DNA of 64,000 nucleotides from Heterostelium multicystogenum (GCA_003667245.1 RCNN01000130.1:1-64000), one strand, 5' to 3'; positions 1 to 13,136 are shown, counted from the first letter of the stretch. The notes: a model not told the origin generated them from the letters alone. Made by a program: numbers and translations.

Positions 1-2256
1 AAATTGATTGAAAAAAAAGATAAAAAACAAAAGAATCTCAGCTCAAAAAGAGATTTACTGTAAGAGTAAAGTAGGGGCAACTTTGGGGAGCCACAATCAA
101 ATCAGTCATCATTTGATTTTTCGTGGTGTGGATGCAGTAAACAGTTGAATAAAGTAATAATTATTACTTTTAATAATAATATATTTTATATATTGATTGT
201 AATAGTCTATCAAAAATAGAAAACAAAGACCTATGAAAACGATATCAAGAAAAAAATTATAAGATAGGGCCCTAGAACCACTGTGAAGTGAATTTAAAAT
301 GAAGTTGTGTGATTGACATATACTAGGTCAGAGATTGAAAGGAAGGAAACCATCCAACTTCGTTTGATTTTTGGGTAAATTTATTATATATTTACAGGTG
401 GAATAGGTGCTTTTGATAAAAGAAGCTAAAAACAAAACAAAATCAACAATACCTATTTTTACAAAAGAGAAAAAAAAAATGTAAGTTGGGTTGATGGATG
501 ATTTTTGTTTTTTTTGTCAAAAAATTCATCATTAATCCATCCCACATTCATTCTAAAAGCGGTCCACGATCAAATAAATCGAAAAAAAAAATCAAAACTA
601 GACCCCTTTTACTAAGGGTTCCCCCACATATAGCGACTTTGATTTAGTGCGAGTCTGGTTGTATATTTAAAATAAAAAAACAAAAATCAATTTTGTGATG
701 GATAATTTTGAAAAAGATATACTTGTCTAGAATCCATCATCCACCACATTGATTGTATTTATGAACTCAAGTTTATACTATCACAGATAAGATAGAATAG
801 GATATATAAACATATTATCTTTATACAAAAGTATAACCATATCAGTAACAAACTAACAACAAACAAAAAACAAACAATATTTATAATCTTTTCTTTTAGT
901 ATAACAACCTTTTTAGAATCGATTCGAAATAAGTTATCTAGATTTATTATTATTTTATTTATTTATTTATATAGTTTTATAGATTTGAACACAATAAAGT
1001 AATACACAATACGATATTTTAAGTTGTAAGTACTGACATACACTCATCACCTCTCGCCTTTCCCTTTGCAAGAAGTTCCTTTTTTGCCTTGTTTGTTGTG
1101 GGATTTATTTCAAGTTAATCCATTCATTAACCACTACAAAACAGTAAACAATAAGCACACCGCAAAACTAACTCAAATCCACACAACACACACAATCCAT
1201 TTAAATTCATTGTTTTTGATATTTTTAAAAGTAGCTAGCTGTGTTGTGTGTAATGTGGAGTTGGTGAGTTATTATTACTGACTGTTTGATATTGTTTTTT
1301 CAAAATAACAATTAATGCCATTTTAAACAGCAAAGACTACAACTCAAAAATCATCGACTATCACAAGCAACAGCAATAAGCTCAAGCAAACAACACATTT
1401 CAACTAATTACTATTCACACACCCTACATACATATCATATATTATTATTATTGTCAATTCCATACCAGTTGTTAGAAATAGCAATATCAGTCTTTCAACT
1501 TCTATTTATAACATTAACCCTAATTACTACTTAAAAAATTGGATTGGACTACATCTCAACAACATTCACACATCAACCACCACCAATATTGAATCCAATA
1601 TTTGAAAAAAAGATTCTCAATCCACCCTATCTACTATCCATCCATCCATCCATCTATACATTCAATTCATACTGGTAATTATACAACAATAACAAACCAC
1701 CAATAGCATTGGTTGTTAGCTACTATGCGCAAACAAATTAAAAAGGTAGAAGGTTATACTGGCAACGACAAAAGTAGTGATATACAAACAGACGAATGTG
1801 ATTAGAATCATTTTGGTCATATTCGCAATTAAACAAATAAATAAATTCAGTCCACAAAAATAGCAACAACAATAATTTCATAATACATCATCACATTTAA
1901 CTACTTTTATCACAATCTTCAATTCAAAACACAAACTACTATTTGAATGCCAATATCCATCTTATTTCAACACAATAATATACCACTCAATTCAGTCCCC
2001 CATTACTAACCATCCAATATTTCTTAAAAAACAATTTATAGATAGACTTGAGTTTAGGACATCAAACAATAATTTAAAACTAACAACACTTCAACTTTTT
2101 ATATTTATTAAACTACATTAAACACACCAGAAAATTGCAAATATTTTTAGAATTGGATTATTGATACAACAGAATAGCATAGGACAAAGAAGGAAAGAAA
2201 GCAAAAGGAAAGCACAACAACGAACTATTGTATAGGTTATTTTAGATAGACAAGAA
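1..2256. other. A+T-rich upstream region, no gene recognised
   Basis: About 2.25 kb with many poly-A/poly-T runs and no reading frame showing protein-like composition on either strand. The short open frames here (for example 1066-1281) are low-complexity. From roughly 1300 onward the + strand is rich in CAA, ACA and CCA triplets, as in dictyostelid 5' leaders and promoters, so part of it may be the promoter and 5' UTR of the RasGAP gene that follows. This is inference from composition only. Confidence 0.5.
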
Positions 2257-4325
2257 ATGAAACGAAGGAGGTCAATCTCCTTTGTTGTTTGCATCAAGAT
2301 TAATAATGTGCGAAACACTAAGGCTTTGAATGGCACTGATGGTGCCTTGGTGTGTGTGTGGTTAATGTAGATGGCGTGGAAATCACCTATTGACGTCGTC
2401 CTCAGAAGACCAAAGTCAGATCACGGCTTGCAGAAGAACTCGCTCGTTATTTCAACTTCCTGGAGTCGTCCCACGTTTTGAAGTCGCATTCAAGAAGAAG
2501 TACCATAAGGACGAGTCGGTACAACCAACCGTCGTTTGTGGCACGCTCAAATATCCAATTGCAATACTCCTCGATGCCATTCGCATCGTTGCCACGTCGC
2601 TCCAGTTACAACTCCTGAGTCCAGCCACTGGATCACCAACTGCATCACCACGTCACTCTCCACAACAACCGCTACACATGTATACAGGAGTTGGAGCCAG
2701 TCCCGCCGGGATCGCCAACTACTTCACCCATCCCTATCCAGGGTAACGGTGCTTCAACTTCGTTAACAGCACTAACTCAAGTCCCTCGCCACTCAGTATG
2801 TCAGGAACATCACCAATCAACATCAGCACACCACCACAATACTCCCTCAGCGGATCACCATCTGCTTCAACTACACCAGTCGAGTATGGACTTTCAGGAT
2901 CACCATCAATGATTAGCTATAATGGAAATAAATCACCAACACCCATTCGCCAATCAGCTTCAGCTTCTTCACCATCTCTGGCGACACCTGAGAACGAAGA
3001 GTACAGAATAGATTCCAGTTTAAAGTGGTACAAGTGTATGTACTTGGTGTTGGAAATTTCCAACTCCACAGTGAGCACCCCTCAACCAAGCAGCGGACAG
3101 CACCCCTCATTCATACAGTTTCACACTCTTCATTCCACACAGGATACAGCGAGAGCGAGTCGACATACTCCAACGATGAAATTGAAGTACAGCTACAGAT
3201 ATCATATGAGAACACAACCTCCCAGGATTGGTTCGTTTGAAGTCACTACACCGTGACCTTTTGGATGTCGTAGTAACACCAAAATTGCAACTTGTACATG
3301 CATCCTGTGATGCAGTCGATGTAACAGCAGCTGCTGCAATGGCCAAATCACTGGTCGATATATTCCATTGCCACCATAAGTTACTTCATCTCTTGAAGGC
3401 ATTCATGAAAAAAGAAGTTGCAGCGTGTCATGATCCAGGTACTCTTTTCCGTTCAAATTCAGTTGCCATGAAGATGGTCGTAGCTTATGGACACAAAACC
3501 GCTCAACACTATGTTGCTCAAACATTGACTCCACTCGTTGTAGAGCTGTGTAGTTCACCACTCTCACTCGAGGTAGATCCAGATCGTTTGCAATCAGACG
3601 AAAATGTTGATGAGAATATCGAGAAGTTAAAGGTAGTTTCACAGAAATTCTTTGACCGTATTGTTCAATCCATAGATCAATGTCCAAAGTCCATCATTGA
3701 GATTTGCTACTACTTTTAAAAAGATTGTATCAAGAAAGTTCCCTAACCACTGGAGAGCAGCAGTCGGTGGATTCATTTTCCTACGTTTGTTCTGTCCAGC
3801 ATGTGTATCTCCAGAGAATGCTGGAATCATCTCGCCAGGTCGTGTTGGAATCAGTGAGCGTCGTGCATTGGTGTTGGTTGCTAAGTGTCTCCAGAATTTA
3901 TCGAATCAAGTAACTTTCAATCAACCATACATGGAGTCGCTTAATGACTTTATCAAATCGAATGCACCTACACTCGATGACTTCTTTGTTAGACTTGCTG
4001 CACGTCCATCCGAGGACCAGACCATTGACGGAATGATCGTTTCAGAGGACTCCTTCCACGATGGAATCGTCTATGTTCAACAATTCCTTGATAAGAACCA
4101 AGAAAGAGTCTTTAAAAATCTCGAAAACTGCAGGATTCCCAGACCTTATCAAGCCAGAGAAGCTTCAGGAAGTAATCGACCTCTCAAAGAAAGCAATGTT
4201 GCAGTCAAGTCCACTACAATTGCTTTCAAAGAATAGATCAAATTCAGCAGGATCATCAAATTCACCAAAAAGTTGAAGTTAAAAAGACCAGATCCAACTC
4301 TGATAACAAAGAGTCTGCTTTTTAA
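2257..4325 (+). CDS. RasGAP-domain protein (frame-broken in this sequence)
   Basis: A Ras GTPase-activating protein, expected to speed GTP hydrolysis on Ras-family GTPases at membranes. The region 3228-4130 carries the domain. A segment with LFRSNSVAMKM matches the conserved block near the arginine finger. After a frame change at about 3715 comes FLRLFCPACVSPE, the FLR...PA...P signature of the family. The 3' end continues in another frame to a stop at 4276; a further A-run shift would move it to 4325. Upstream lies a Ser/Pro-rich linker (2798-3000), and an N-terminal part (about 2257-2540) that could be a divergent C2-like region but changes frame repeatedly. The chosen start is the first ATG (2257) of the leftmost protein-like frame and is uncertain. 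At the 3715 break the sequence TTTTAAAAAG has one T too many. The domain call is firm; exon structure and ends are not. Confidence 0.75.
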
Positions 4326-4513
4326 ATGGCAATCTACACTTTCAAAGAATCTAAAGATTGCCAAACAAAAATGTAATAACACCAACCCTCAATGTAATAT
4401 CAAATAATTTCCCGACCGCAAAAGAAGAAGAGTAGTAAGTATCAAATATCTATTTAAGTTCTATTTATTGTTTGATATTAACATCACTTTCAAGTTAATA
4501 AATAAGATTTTGT

Positions 4514-6388
4514 ATGGAAAGAGAATCCAAGACCAGCACATGTCGTTGTTCAACATTTGCTTAGAATGATCGTTTCCATTTGTAAGAATAACAAGTTAAC
4601 TGACCAACAAAGCATAAAGTTAAATGGACAGCCTCTTAACTGGCCATTAATACAACAGACCCCGAGTTCACTCAGTTTGCTCGTGACATCCACGAGCTTC
4701 AGACCGTCACATTCGACACTATGCAACCAGACTACTTGGCATCAGTTTTTATCAATGTATTTAATCTGATGATTTTGCATTTGCATTTCATCCTTGGTCC
4801 ACCTACTCTGAGACCAGAAGAAAGTCCTATTCTATTCACAAGTACAATATCGGTGGTAACACCTATTCACTCTCTGACATTCAAAACGGTATTCTTAGAT
4901 CGAATCCAAAGAATTCACTGACCAGAACCAGACAGATCAGAGGTGGTGATGTCCGTCGTCAATTTGTAATCCCATTAGATCCAAGATACCATTTCGCCCT
5001 CTGTAATGTCAATGTTACTTTGCCATGTCTGAGAATATTTTCACCTGACACCATAAGTGAAGATCTCCATAAATCAGGTGAGGAGTTTTGTAGTTCTAAA
5101 ATAGATATTGTACAAAGAAGAAAGAAGTATGTAACAATTATAGAGTATTAGATAGATTTGAAGCTAACATTCAATCTTTCATTCCAGATAAGCTTACCAA
5201 ATTATTTTCACAGTTTGGAACTGATTTCGGAAAGAGTAGAGGTGAAATGTTGAAATGGTTATTCCAATTTTTGACCTCTGCTAAGCGAACAGAATTGATC
5301 GATATTCTAGAGAAACCATCATATTTATGTGTGTACCGTGGTGAGAGTTGGAATCCAATCACCTACAAGACCAAGTTTATTGACTTTGACGATGTAGAAG
5401 AGAAGGAAGCAATCGAGAAGAAGATGAGCGAGCGTGAGAAGGTATTGAGAAGAAAGTCTAGATCGCTCACTCATGGTAACAGACTGGCACCAGTTAACAA
5501 GAAAGACAGCACAGCTATCTCTTTGATTAACAATCTACGTACCAACTCACAAGCTTCCATTAAGCAGATAGTCACCATCCTAAACCAAGTTGTAAAGCGT
5601 ATTTCAGAAACATTGGATATCAATTTAATTACAGAGATCCTCTCTGTTATGAAGCTAACAACCAAACAACTCTCATTCCACGAGTGGCAAAATCGAGCAG
5701 CTTATCATCAGGAGTTGCTCAGCACGAGAAGCCATCAATATCGCTCAGACCACAAACCCAGTTGTTTAGCAATCACCAGCTTCATTGTTTGACACCCACT
5801 TTGTTGCTCACATACGCACCAACATTCCAAGAACTTTATGCCCTCACACTTTCGATCGAGAAGGAAATGAACAAGTTTTTAGATTTTATGGATATCGCTT
5901 CATTCTCACAAGCCAATGATATTAGTGAACTCCTCAACGACGTTGCAGAGCAACTCACAACTCAAATGTTAGACGCCAAACTCGAAGAATCATTCGATGC
6001 TGTCAAAGAGGCACTGCTCCACACCATCGTATTTTTCACAGCGACCACCACCGCTAAAACATCCGCAATTCTCGCAGCACCTGGAAGTGCGACACCACTT
6101 GAGGAACAAAATATATCAATGATCATCAAGGAGCTGATCTCTGATCACAGTGGATCTAATAGTAACAATTCTCCAACCCTCAACGGCAACAAGTCTATCA
6201 TCTTGAAGCGTGATGCCTCACTCATTAACACTAAACTCTCTGAAATCTCAGAGCAGATCAAACGAGCTAGTGATAGTGAACAGCTTGCACCAATTTTGGC
6301 TAAAATCGAAAGAATAGGTAGATTAATTTCAATCATCGAAGAACAAAATAATGCTGGTAGATATTCACCAAGACAATCTCCACGTTGA
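4514..6388 (+). CDS. DUF547-domain protein
   Basis: An intracellular protein of unknown function with a DUF547 domain, a family found alone or with DEP or glutaredoxin domains in plants and protists. The domain runs from about 4640 to 5360 across several frames. Recognisable blocks are FINVFNLMILH (the conserved IN.YN....H region), DPRYHFALCNVN followed by LPCLRIFSPD, and the closing VYRGESWNP. An intron with GTATGT/CCAG ends lies at 5127-5187. The last third (5840-6388) is helical, with segments such as SIEKEMNKFLDFMDIASF and a Ser/Asn linker, ending in a Ser-Pro-Arg tail. Frame breaks occur in the first 600 bp and around 5680-5840. The start is uncertain: the ATG at 4514 is one frame off the conserved helix beginning WKENPRPAHVVV, and a GTAAGT at about 4434 suggests an upstream exon. 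It follows the RasGAP gene on the same strand within 200-250 bp, so one long locus cannot be excluded. Confidence 0.6.
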
Positions 6389-6705
6389 AACGATCACCAT
6401 AAACGTCCAACAAATTCAAAGCAAACATTAACAGTGTATGAAAACGAAACAACCAACCTCAACTAACAAAAAATAATAAAATATTTATTAATTTTAAATT
6501 ATTTATAAATTATAAACTAATCCAGATTTCCATATTACAATTTAAAGGTACAAAAAAAAGGCGGAATTCTTTTATTTTAAAGTTATTTCTTAAAGTTATT
6601 ATACTATACTATTATTATTATTATTGGCTGAATTCAAAATCAAGTTAGATTGTCGAATTTGAAGCTGATTATTATGAAATGATATGATCTGGAATATAAA
6701 ATAAT
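6389..6705. other. Short A+T-rich 3'-3' spacer
   Basis: Convergent intergenic spacer of 317 bp between the DUF547 gene and the surface-protein gene. It holds poly-A and ATT repeats only, compatible with two polyadenylation regions. No gene seen. Confidence 0.6.
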
Positions 6706-7585
6706 TTAATTCCAAATTCTAGAGAATAAAAAGAGTGATGTCATTGTTGTGACAATGATGAATGCGTTGGTTGTTTGCATTCCTAAGGCAGAGTTCTTCT
6801 CTTTGGTGCTGTGTCCACCTTCATTGTCACCGTTGACTTCTTCGCTGGTTCCCTTGGTTGGATCGGTACCGGTAACCAAATCTGGGATGACAAGGGTACT
6901 GTTGGTAGTATCGACAGCAGCGTTACCAATTGGACTTCCATCCTCTGGATCCAAAACGGAGATGGAACCATCGATTGATACAACTGAACCACCAGCCTTG
7001 ACTGGGATAGTCTTGTTCAATTGGAGACGAACGTCGGCACATGAGTAGTAAGAGATGTTGACACCATCTACACGAGTATCGAAAGTCATTTGCAAATATC
7101 CATATGAGAAACCATCACTGAATTCAACAATTTCCTTGTCGGCCATTGGAGGGAAGGAGTCAAGAGATGGAATTACAGCTGAATAGGTGGATTTGCTGTC
7201 CATGTCTCTTTGGTTGAAAGTCAACAATTGGTAACCGGTATCAGAACCATCTGGGAAGTATTGGATAGTGTAGGTATTTGCTGAATTGTTGGTGGCATGT
7301 GAGGTCTTTTGGTAAATAGCAATTTGCAAAGCCTCTTTGAAATAAATTGGGCTATAATTTAAAATTCTGTTAATATTTATTTATTTGATTATCATGTAAT
7401 ATTAGAGTTGATACATACTTAACCATTGGTGAGGATCTTGGAACACATGGAGTCTTAATATTACATCCGTCACTTGATTTCTCTGTGCATCTAACTCTTG
7501 GAATTGGCTTGACCAAACCAGCATTACCTTGGACAAAAGTTGCAATTGACAAAACTGCCAATGTTAAAATTAATAATTTCATCAT
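6706..7585 (-). CDS. Secreted, probably GPI-anchored surface protein
   Basis: An intact two-exon gene encoding about 270 aa. Exon 1 is 7585-7419, the intron 7418-7352 (GTATGT...TATAG), and exon 2 7351-6706; splicing restores the frame as MVNPIYFKEA. The first 20 residues (MKLLILTLAVLSIATFVQG) form a clear signal peptide. The mature part has several NxS/T sequons. The C-terminus ends in a hydrophobic stretch (AFIIVTTMTSLFLFSRIW) after a Ser/Thr/Gly-rich stretch, the usual layout of a GPI-anchor signal. Directly after the signal peptide comes AGLVKPIPRVRC, which resembles the G-x-L-x-x-P-x-x-R start of chitin-binding or LPMO-like proteins but lacks the N-terminal histidine that binds copper, so lytic activity is not claimed. 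Cysteines occur in the N-terminal part and again in SYYSCADV. Function unknown; probably cell-surface. Confidence 0.75.
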
Positions 7586-8905
7586 TATTATTATTATACT
7601 AGTAGTATATTTAAATTATATATTTAATTTCTATCGGATTTTAAAACTATATAGTTTATTGTTTGTAATTAAATATTTAATTAATTGTATTGATTGATTG
7701 ATTTGATTTGATTTGCATTGGATTGTTCGATACTTAAATATGCAGCAAACTTTAGTGAAATCATAATTAATTTCCAACCAATTTGATTCATATTAATTAT
7801 TAGGTAGTAGAAGCTGCAAGAGGAGGTGTAGTTGCTGTAGTGGTTGTGGCGTATTTTAAATATGATACATAATTATAGAACTATTGATAAATTATCAAAA
7901 ATATTATTATCTAAAGATAGTAATTGTTAAATGATTTTCTATCTATTCGTATGGGGTTTATCAGTTTCACTCATTAATGTGGGTTGTGTATCATTGAATT
8001 GTGAAAAAGTAGTAAATTCTCCCTCCCTTTAAATCCAATTTCCGTCACCACACACTTGTCATGTGAGAATAAGGTTGATAATCAATCAATCAATCATTGT
8101 TGTTGTTGTTGAATCAGCTGATAGTGATTATAATTTTAATATCTTTTATATAAATCCATAGATTTTCTTATTCATTGACATTTTATTTATATGGATATTT
8201 ATTCCTCTATAATGATGATTTACTACCAGTCAATCACTCTCTCAGTCAGACAATCAACCATCAATCTAACATTCAATGGAATATTATATTATATTATATT
8301 TATCTTTATGGTAGATTAAATAGTCAATCCGTCTATTCGTCACTGACAACACACATCTATAGATTGAACTGTTTTCTTTATATGGTATATATTATAGAGA
8401 CAATGTGTGTGTCTATCGGGGTGGGTGCAACATTGAATTAAAAAAGCATAGAAAGTAGTAGAAGTGGGTATTATCTATCTATTTATCTATTTATCTGTTG
8501 TCATTCATTATTTATGTATATTTAAAGATTAACATAGTATTTAAGATGTTATAAAAAGGTTAGTTTTGTTTATTATTAGAATGTCATTTCAATAATATTT
8601 ATTATTATTTTTGAAATATTATTAAATAATATTTATATATATATAATGTCCCATCATTATTCTTAAAGGATGATATATTTGACATGTCATATCATTCTGG
8701 GAATAAATTATTATTAAAAAATAGTTTAAATTGTACATATGTGTGTGTGATATGTATATATTTATATTTATAGATTATTTGGTTATTAATTAGTTAATTT
8801 ATGATTGATATTTTATATTTGTTTATTAGATAATATGAATAATATTATATTATACATTTGATTGATAATAAAGTAGTATCATCAAGTTTAATAAAGTAAA
8901 ACAAA
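7586..8905. other. A+T-rich divergent promoter region
   Basis: About 1.3 kb between the surface-protein gene (-) and MSH4 (+). It consists of poly-AT, TATC/TTGATT short repeats and ATATT repeats (about 8282-8302). A stretch at 7800-7850 rich in GTTG/GTGG triplets is less A+T-rich but carries no start codon or splice site that would make it a gene. No gene recognised. Confidence 0.5.
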
Positions 8906-11900
8906 ATGAGTGTAAGAAAGATAATGATAAAGATGATAATGCGAAGGACATCTTTACTTTAGATGATCTGGATGATCTTGATTTTTGATTTTAAACTACC
9001 TACTTATAAGAATAAAGATAATACCATCAATTACAAAGACAATAACAGCAATAATAAAAATAATAATAGCAATCTCCATATACTTAATAAATCAATATTT
9101 AAAACACCAACTACAACTATCACTCCTCCAACTACCAATCTATCTGCTAAACCATCATCTTCGACCAAAGTTGGGAACTTCATCTACTACACCTATCAAC
9201 ATATTGGATTTTACAAATAAATTAAAAAGTAGTAGTATAAAGACTCCAACCAGTATTAGTAGCACTTTGAAGAAAGTTGAGCCAAGTAGTAAAAATGTCA
9301 ATACCACCAATACAATTGTACATACAGCTACTGCTTGTCCAAAGTCCAAGAATAAGAATGAAAAAGATGGTCTGATAGTTACATCTGCTAATACTAGCAA
9401 CAAAGCTTCAAAATCAAAGGATTTCACTTACTTTGCATTGACGGAGAACAAGTCAAGAGAGATTGGCTATGCATCCTATAGTTCTAATAGTGGACAGTTT
9501 GAGATTGGTCAATTCTGTGACTCTCAAACCTATGTACATCTTTATACAAAGTTATTCATACTACAGGTCTCATTGGTAATTCTTCTATGAATGAGTATTT
9601 AAATCTATGGTAGCTAATGATTGCATGATTGATTGGAACAGATTATAACACCACCTTTAAATGATGAATCTGAGTTGTTAAAAAATGATAACGAATAGAT
9701 TTCCAAATGTTGAGATTACTACAATTCCTAGAAAAATATTCAATGAGAACAATGGTATCACGCTAATTAGACAATATACTATTCCTGATAAACTTTTACT
9801 TCTAGAGAGAAATGTTGCATACAAATACTTGGCACAGGCTTCATTTTCTGCTATAATCAAGTATCTAGAGGGTGTTAATGAAATAGTATTTTCCAATGGT
9901 TGCTTATTTATCCACTATTCTGGTTCGGAGCGTACAATGCAAATTGATGCTGGTACTACTCGTCATTTCTTTAACACCAAATAGATCCAATACTTACCAA
10001 CTTTTTGAAGAGTCAATTAAAAATTTAGAATTAGTACACAACTCCTTGAATGGGACAAGAGAATCTACATTGTATTCATCTTTGAATCACACCAAGACTC
10101 CACAAGGTTCAAGACTTCTAATAAGAAATCTTGTCCAACCTCCTAATGATATCTCAACCATTAGAATGAGACATGAAGCCATCAAAGAGATCTTATCAAA
10201 TGAAAGATTATTTTTTGCCATTGGACCAATTCTTTCAAAGTTTAAAGATTTAGATCAAATGCTTGTAAAATTCACTATGAAGTCTGATTTCAATACGTAT
10301 AGTACTACTAAATACAGAAGTTCATAAAATCAATTGTTTGTATAATCATCTTTAAACAGGAATAATTTTATTTAATATTTTTTTAAACAAATATTAGATT
10401 GACTTCAAGAATATTTTAGATCTCCTACCAAAATTATATCAAAGTCTGTCCGATATGAAGTCACCATTACTTGTAGCAATTTACCAAAATATATCGAATC
10501 CCATTCTGAAAACTATTGGAATCGAAACAGTAAAGTATTTCAATGAAAGGACGCCTCCCAAATCTTCAATTGCAAACAGTGTATGTTCAGATTGTTAATA
10601 AATAATCAGATTTATACATTCTAACAATTTTACAGATTGTATTTTCCATCAAGATGGAATTAATGGTCTGTTAGATGTTTGTAAAAAGACATATAATGAA
10701 ATTGTTTCTGGTAAGTTAATATTTAAAGTATGATTAGTATTAATATATTTACAAATATTTTTTCAGATATAAATAAATTGGTAACTCACTATCAAGATCA
10801 ATACAAAATGCCAGGAATTAAATTACATCACAACTCTATCAAGGGATTTCATTTGTCAATCTATTGCAAGAATCGATCTCTCATGCACCTACCTTCAATC
10901 TTTATCCAATCGTCATTCAAGAAGAATAAGTGTGAGTTTGTAACTGAGGATTTGGTGTCACTGTCACGAAGAGTAAAGGAAGTATTTGATGAAATAATGC
11001 CGCTAACATCCATTTCGATATCTGCACTTGTTGATTTCTATCGTGAGAGAATATCAACACTCTTTAATGTATCAGAATCCATTTCATTGCTTGACCTACT
11101 ATTTTCACTTGGATCCTATGTTACCTTAAATTCAACTGGTATGGTGTATCCAATTATAGGCATGGTAACTTACATCTAAAAGCTAATCATATCCATTCTA
11201 GTGTGTCCCACAGTTTTATGAAAGGGGTCCATTGGCTATAAAACAAGGATATCATCCATTTTATTTGCACAACTCCTCTAAAACACGCCAACATTTAGAC
11301 GATGACCATCAAACCACCAATTTTGTACCGGTGAGTATTTATATTAGCAGAAAATAAACAAAATATTGACATACTTGTATTTGCTAAAAAGAATGATACA
11401 ATGTTAACTCAAACAGCCAATTTTCATATTTTACATGGACCAAACATGGTAACTATAACTCAGTTTATAACTACTTGTGGAATACTAATGATTAATATAT
11501 GATTTTGAATAAAGAGTGGTAAAACAACATACATTGAACAAGTTGCTTTATTAACTATATTAGCCCACATTGGAAGCTATGTTCCCGCCAAATTTATGGC
11601 ATGTCCAATAAGTTTGTTATTGACCTTTTATATGTGTCGTTAAGTTTCACTAACATAAATGTCATTAGTTTGATAAAATATTTACCAGAATAGGAACATC
11701 TGATAATTTGCAATCAAATGCAAGTACTTTTATGACTGAAATGACAGAGATCTCCTATGTTTTGGAGTGTGCAACTGACCAATCATTGGTTATTGTCGAT
11801 GAACTTGGCAGAAGGTACTTCTAACATTGAAGGGTCTTCAATTGCCTGGGCTATCAGTGAAAAGATTGCCAATATTGGCTGTATGACTCTGTTTGTTACT

Positions 11901-12381
11901 CATTATCAAGGTAAGTTGATTTGCTGACTAACATTATCTCGCATACATTTGACTGGTATGACTATTGGTTCACTTTTTCCTTATAGAATTGTTGGGTATG
12001 TCGTATATCTATCCTATGATTCGGAACTACCATCTGAGTGTAAGTAGAGAGGATGATAAATTGAAATACGGATATTGCTTGAGCGAAAGCATTTCGACCA
12101 TCAATAGGTATGGTATCGATATTGCTGTAATAGCTGGAATTGATGAACATGTGATTCAAATTGCAAGGTCTGTAAGTGATCAGCTTGATCAATTGAAGGA
12201 TAAAGAAACACTAGACCAACAGCAACTGGTTCATCCTGCAAGAACTGCATTCCAACTAGTTCAAAAGCTCTTGAATCTTGAGCATACCAACTACAATGAG
12301 CAACAAATGATTGAGTATATTGCTGATCTCAGAGAGCAATACTCCATTGACTTGAATAGTCAACTTCTTAAAAATGAATAA
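8906..12381 (+). CDS. MutS-family protein MSH4, meiotic crossover factor
   Basis: MSH4 homologue. In other eukaryotes MSH4 pairs with MSH5 to stabilise recombination intermediates in meiosis. After an Asn/Thr-rich N-terminus (8906-9400) the MSH4-type start of the MutS core appears ([18 protein letters not shown]). The core follows in several exons: [14 protein letters not shown] connector near 9810, [19 protein letters not shown] (clamp/lever) and [13 protein letters not shown] near 10450. The ATPase is at 11390-11960. Walker A is [13 protein letters not shown], split exactly by an intron at 11449-11514. Walker B is [10 protein letters not shown]. The C-terminal helices run to 12381. Introns include 9567-9641 and others with GT/AG ends at about 10336-10396, 10578-10635, 10710-10765 and 11331-11390. 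One extra A after DELGR breaks the nearly invariant GTSNIEG motif; other breaks lie near 8990, 9680 and 9980. The domain order and N-terminal block favour MSH4 over MSH5. The gene ends 27 bp from the convergent zinc-finger gene. Confidence 0.85.
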
Positions 12382-12408
12382 AGAGTTCACTTGAATCCAA
12401 TACGAAAA

Positions 12409-13018
12409 TCATCCAACCAAAGGGAGATACAAATCTTCACCATCTTCTTCCATCTCTTCTTTGAACTCTGATTGCTTAATTTGTTGAATATCAGACTCTA
12501 GATATGGTCTTGTTGTTGGATAATGTTCATTACTATACTTTTTCAATGCTTTGTAATGTCTTTTACCTAATGAATGTTTATTCTTTATGATATCCTATTA
12601 ATAAATGAAATAGCAACGAGAGTGATTGTGATTGCTCCGTGAGGTGCTTACCCATTCCGATTCATTTGGTAGTTCAATTTTGCATATCTTGCAATGCCAA
12701 GTGTCACCTACAACTGATTTCTTCAATCTTCTTTTATGATGTCGAGATTCAAGATGTCTTTTATACATAGATATCGAAGTAAACTTATCACTTGGACATA
12801 TATTACAAATAAGCTTTTCACATACTTCTTTCTATTAATATCATATTGCGATTGGTTTTTTATAGCGAACAATCATAAGATTAATAAAGCTATTCGATTT
12901 GATTCAAGGTCATATAGATAAATACCTGTATTAGTTTAAGATGCTTCTTACTTTGTAATCTAATTCTCTCCTTCTCCTCCTTTGGGAGATCCTTCCAATC
13001 TATTTTCTTATTACTCAT
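12409..13018 (-). CDS. C2H2 zinc-finger protein, three exons, 152 aa
   Basis: An intact gene of three exons: 13018-12926, 12831-12652 and 12594-12409. The introns are 12925-12832 (GTATTT...AATAG) and 12651-12595 (GTAAGC...AATAG), and all junctions keep frame. The protein begins MSNKKIDWKDLPKEEKERIR (basic and charged). It holds two zinc-finger-like units: CNICPSDKFTSISMYKRH with a second His four residues on, and CKICKIELPNESEW running into NKHSLGKRHYKAL across the second intron. The second resembles the C2H2 fingers of RNA-binding or ribosome-biogenesis proteins (U1/Jaz type). The tail is acidic (EEMEEDGEDLY). No other domain is seen. The likely role is nucleic-acid binding in nucleus or nucleolus, by inference from the fingers alone. 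The first exon has no long open frame, so the gene is easily missed. Confidence 0.8.
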
Positions 13019-13136
13019 TAATAAAATTCATTTGATCGAAATTGATAGTGATAATAAATATTACTTCAGACTCTAAAATGTTTGTGATTTATTTAATCTT
13101 CTCGTTTAATTTAATTCGGAAAAATGAAAAATCATT

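Noticed and set aside
2118..2336. Hydrophobic 72-codon frame on the minus strand
   Set aside because: It starts inside the likely N-terminal coding region of the RasGAP gene on the opposite strand; its hydrophobic look follows from A-rich sense sequence. No domain.
8175..8441. 88-codon Tyr/Asn-rich plus-strand frame
   Set aside because: Typical chance frame in A+T-rich spacer made of TAT/ATT/CAA repeats.
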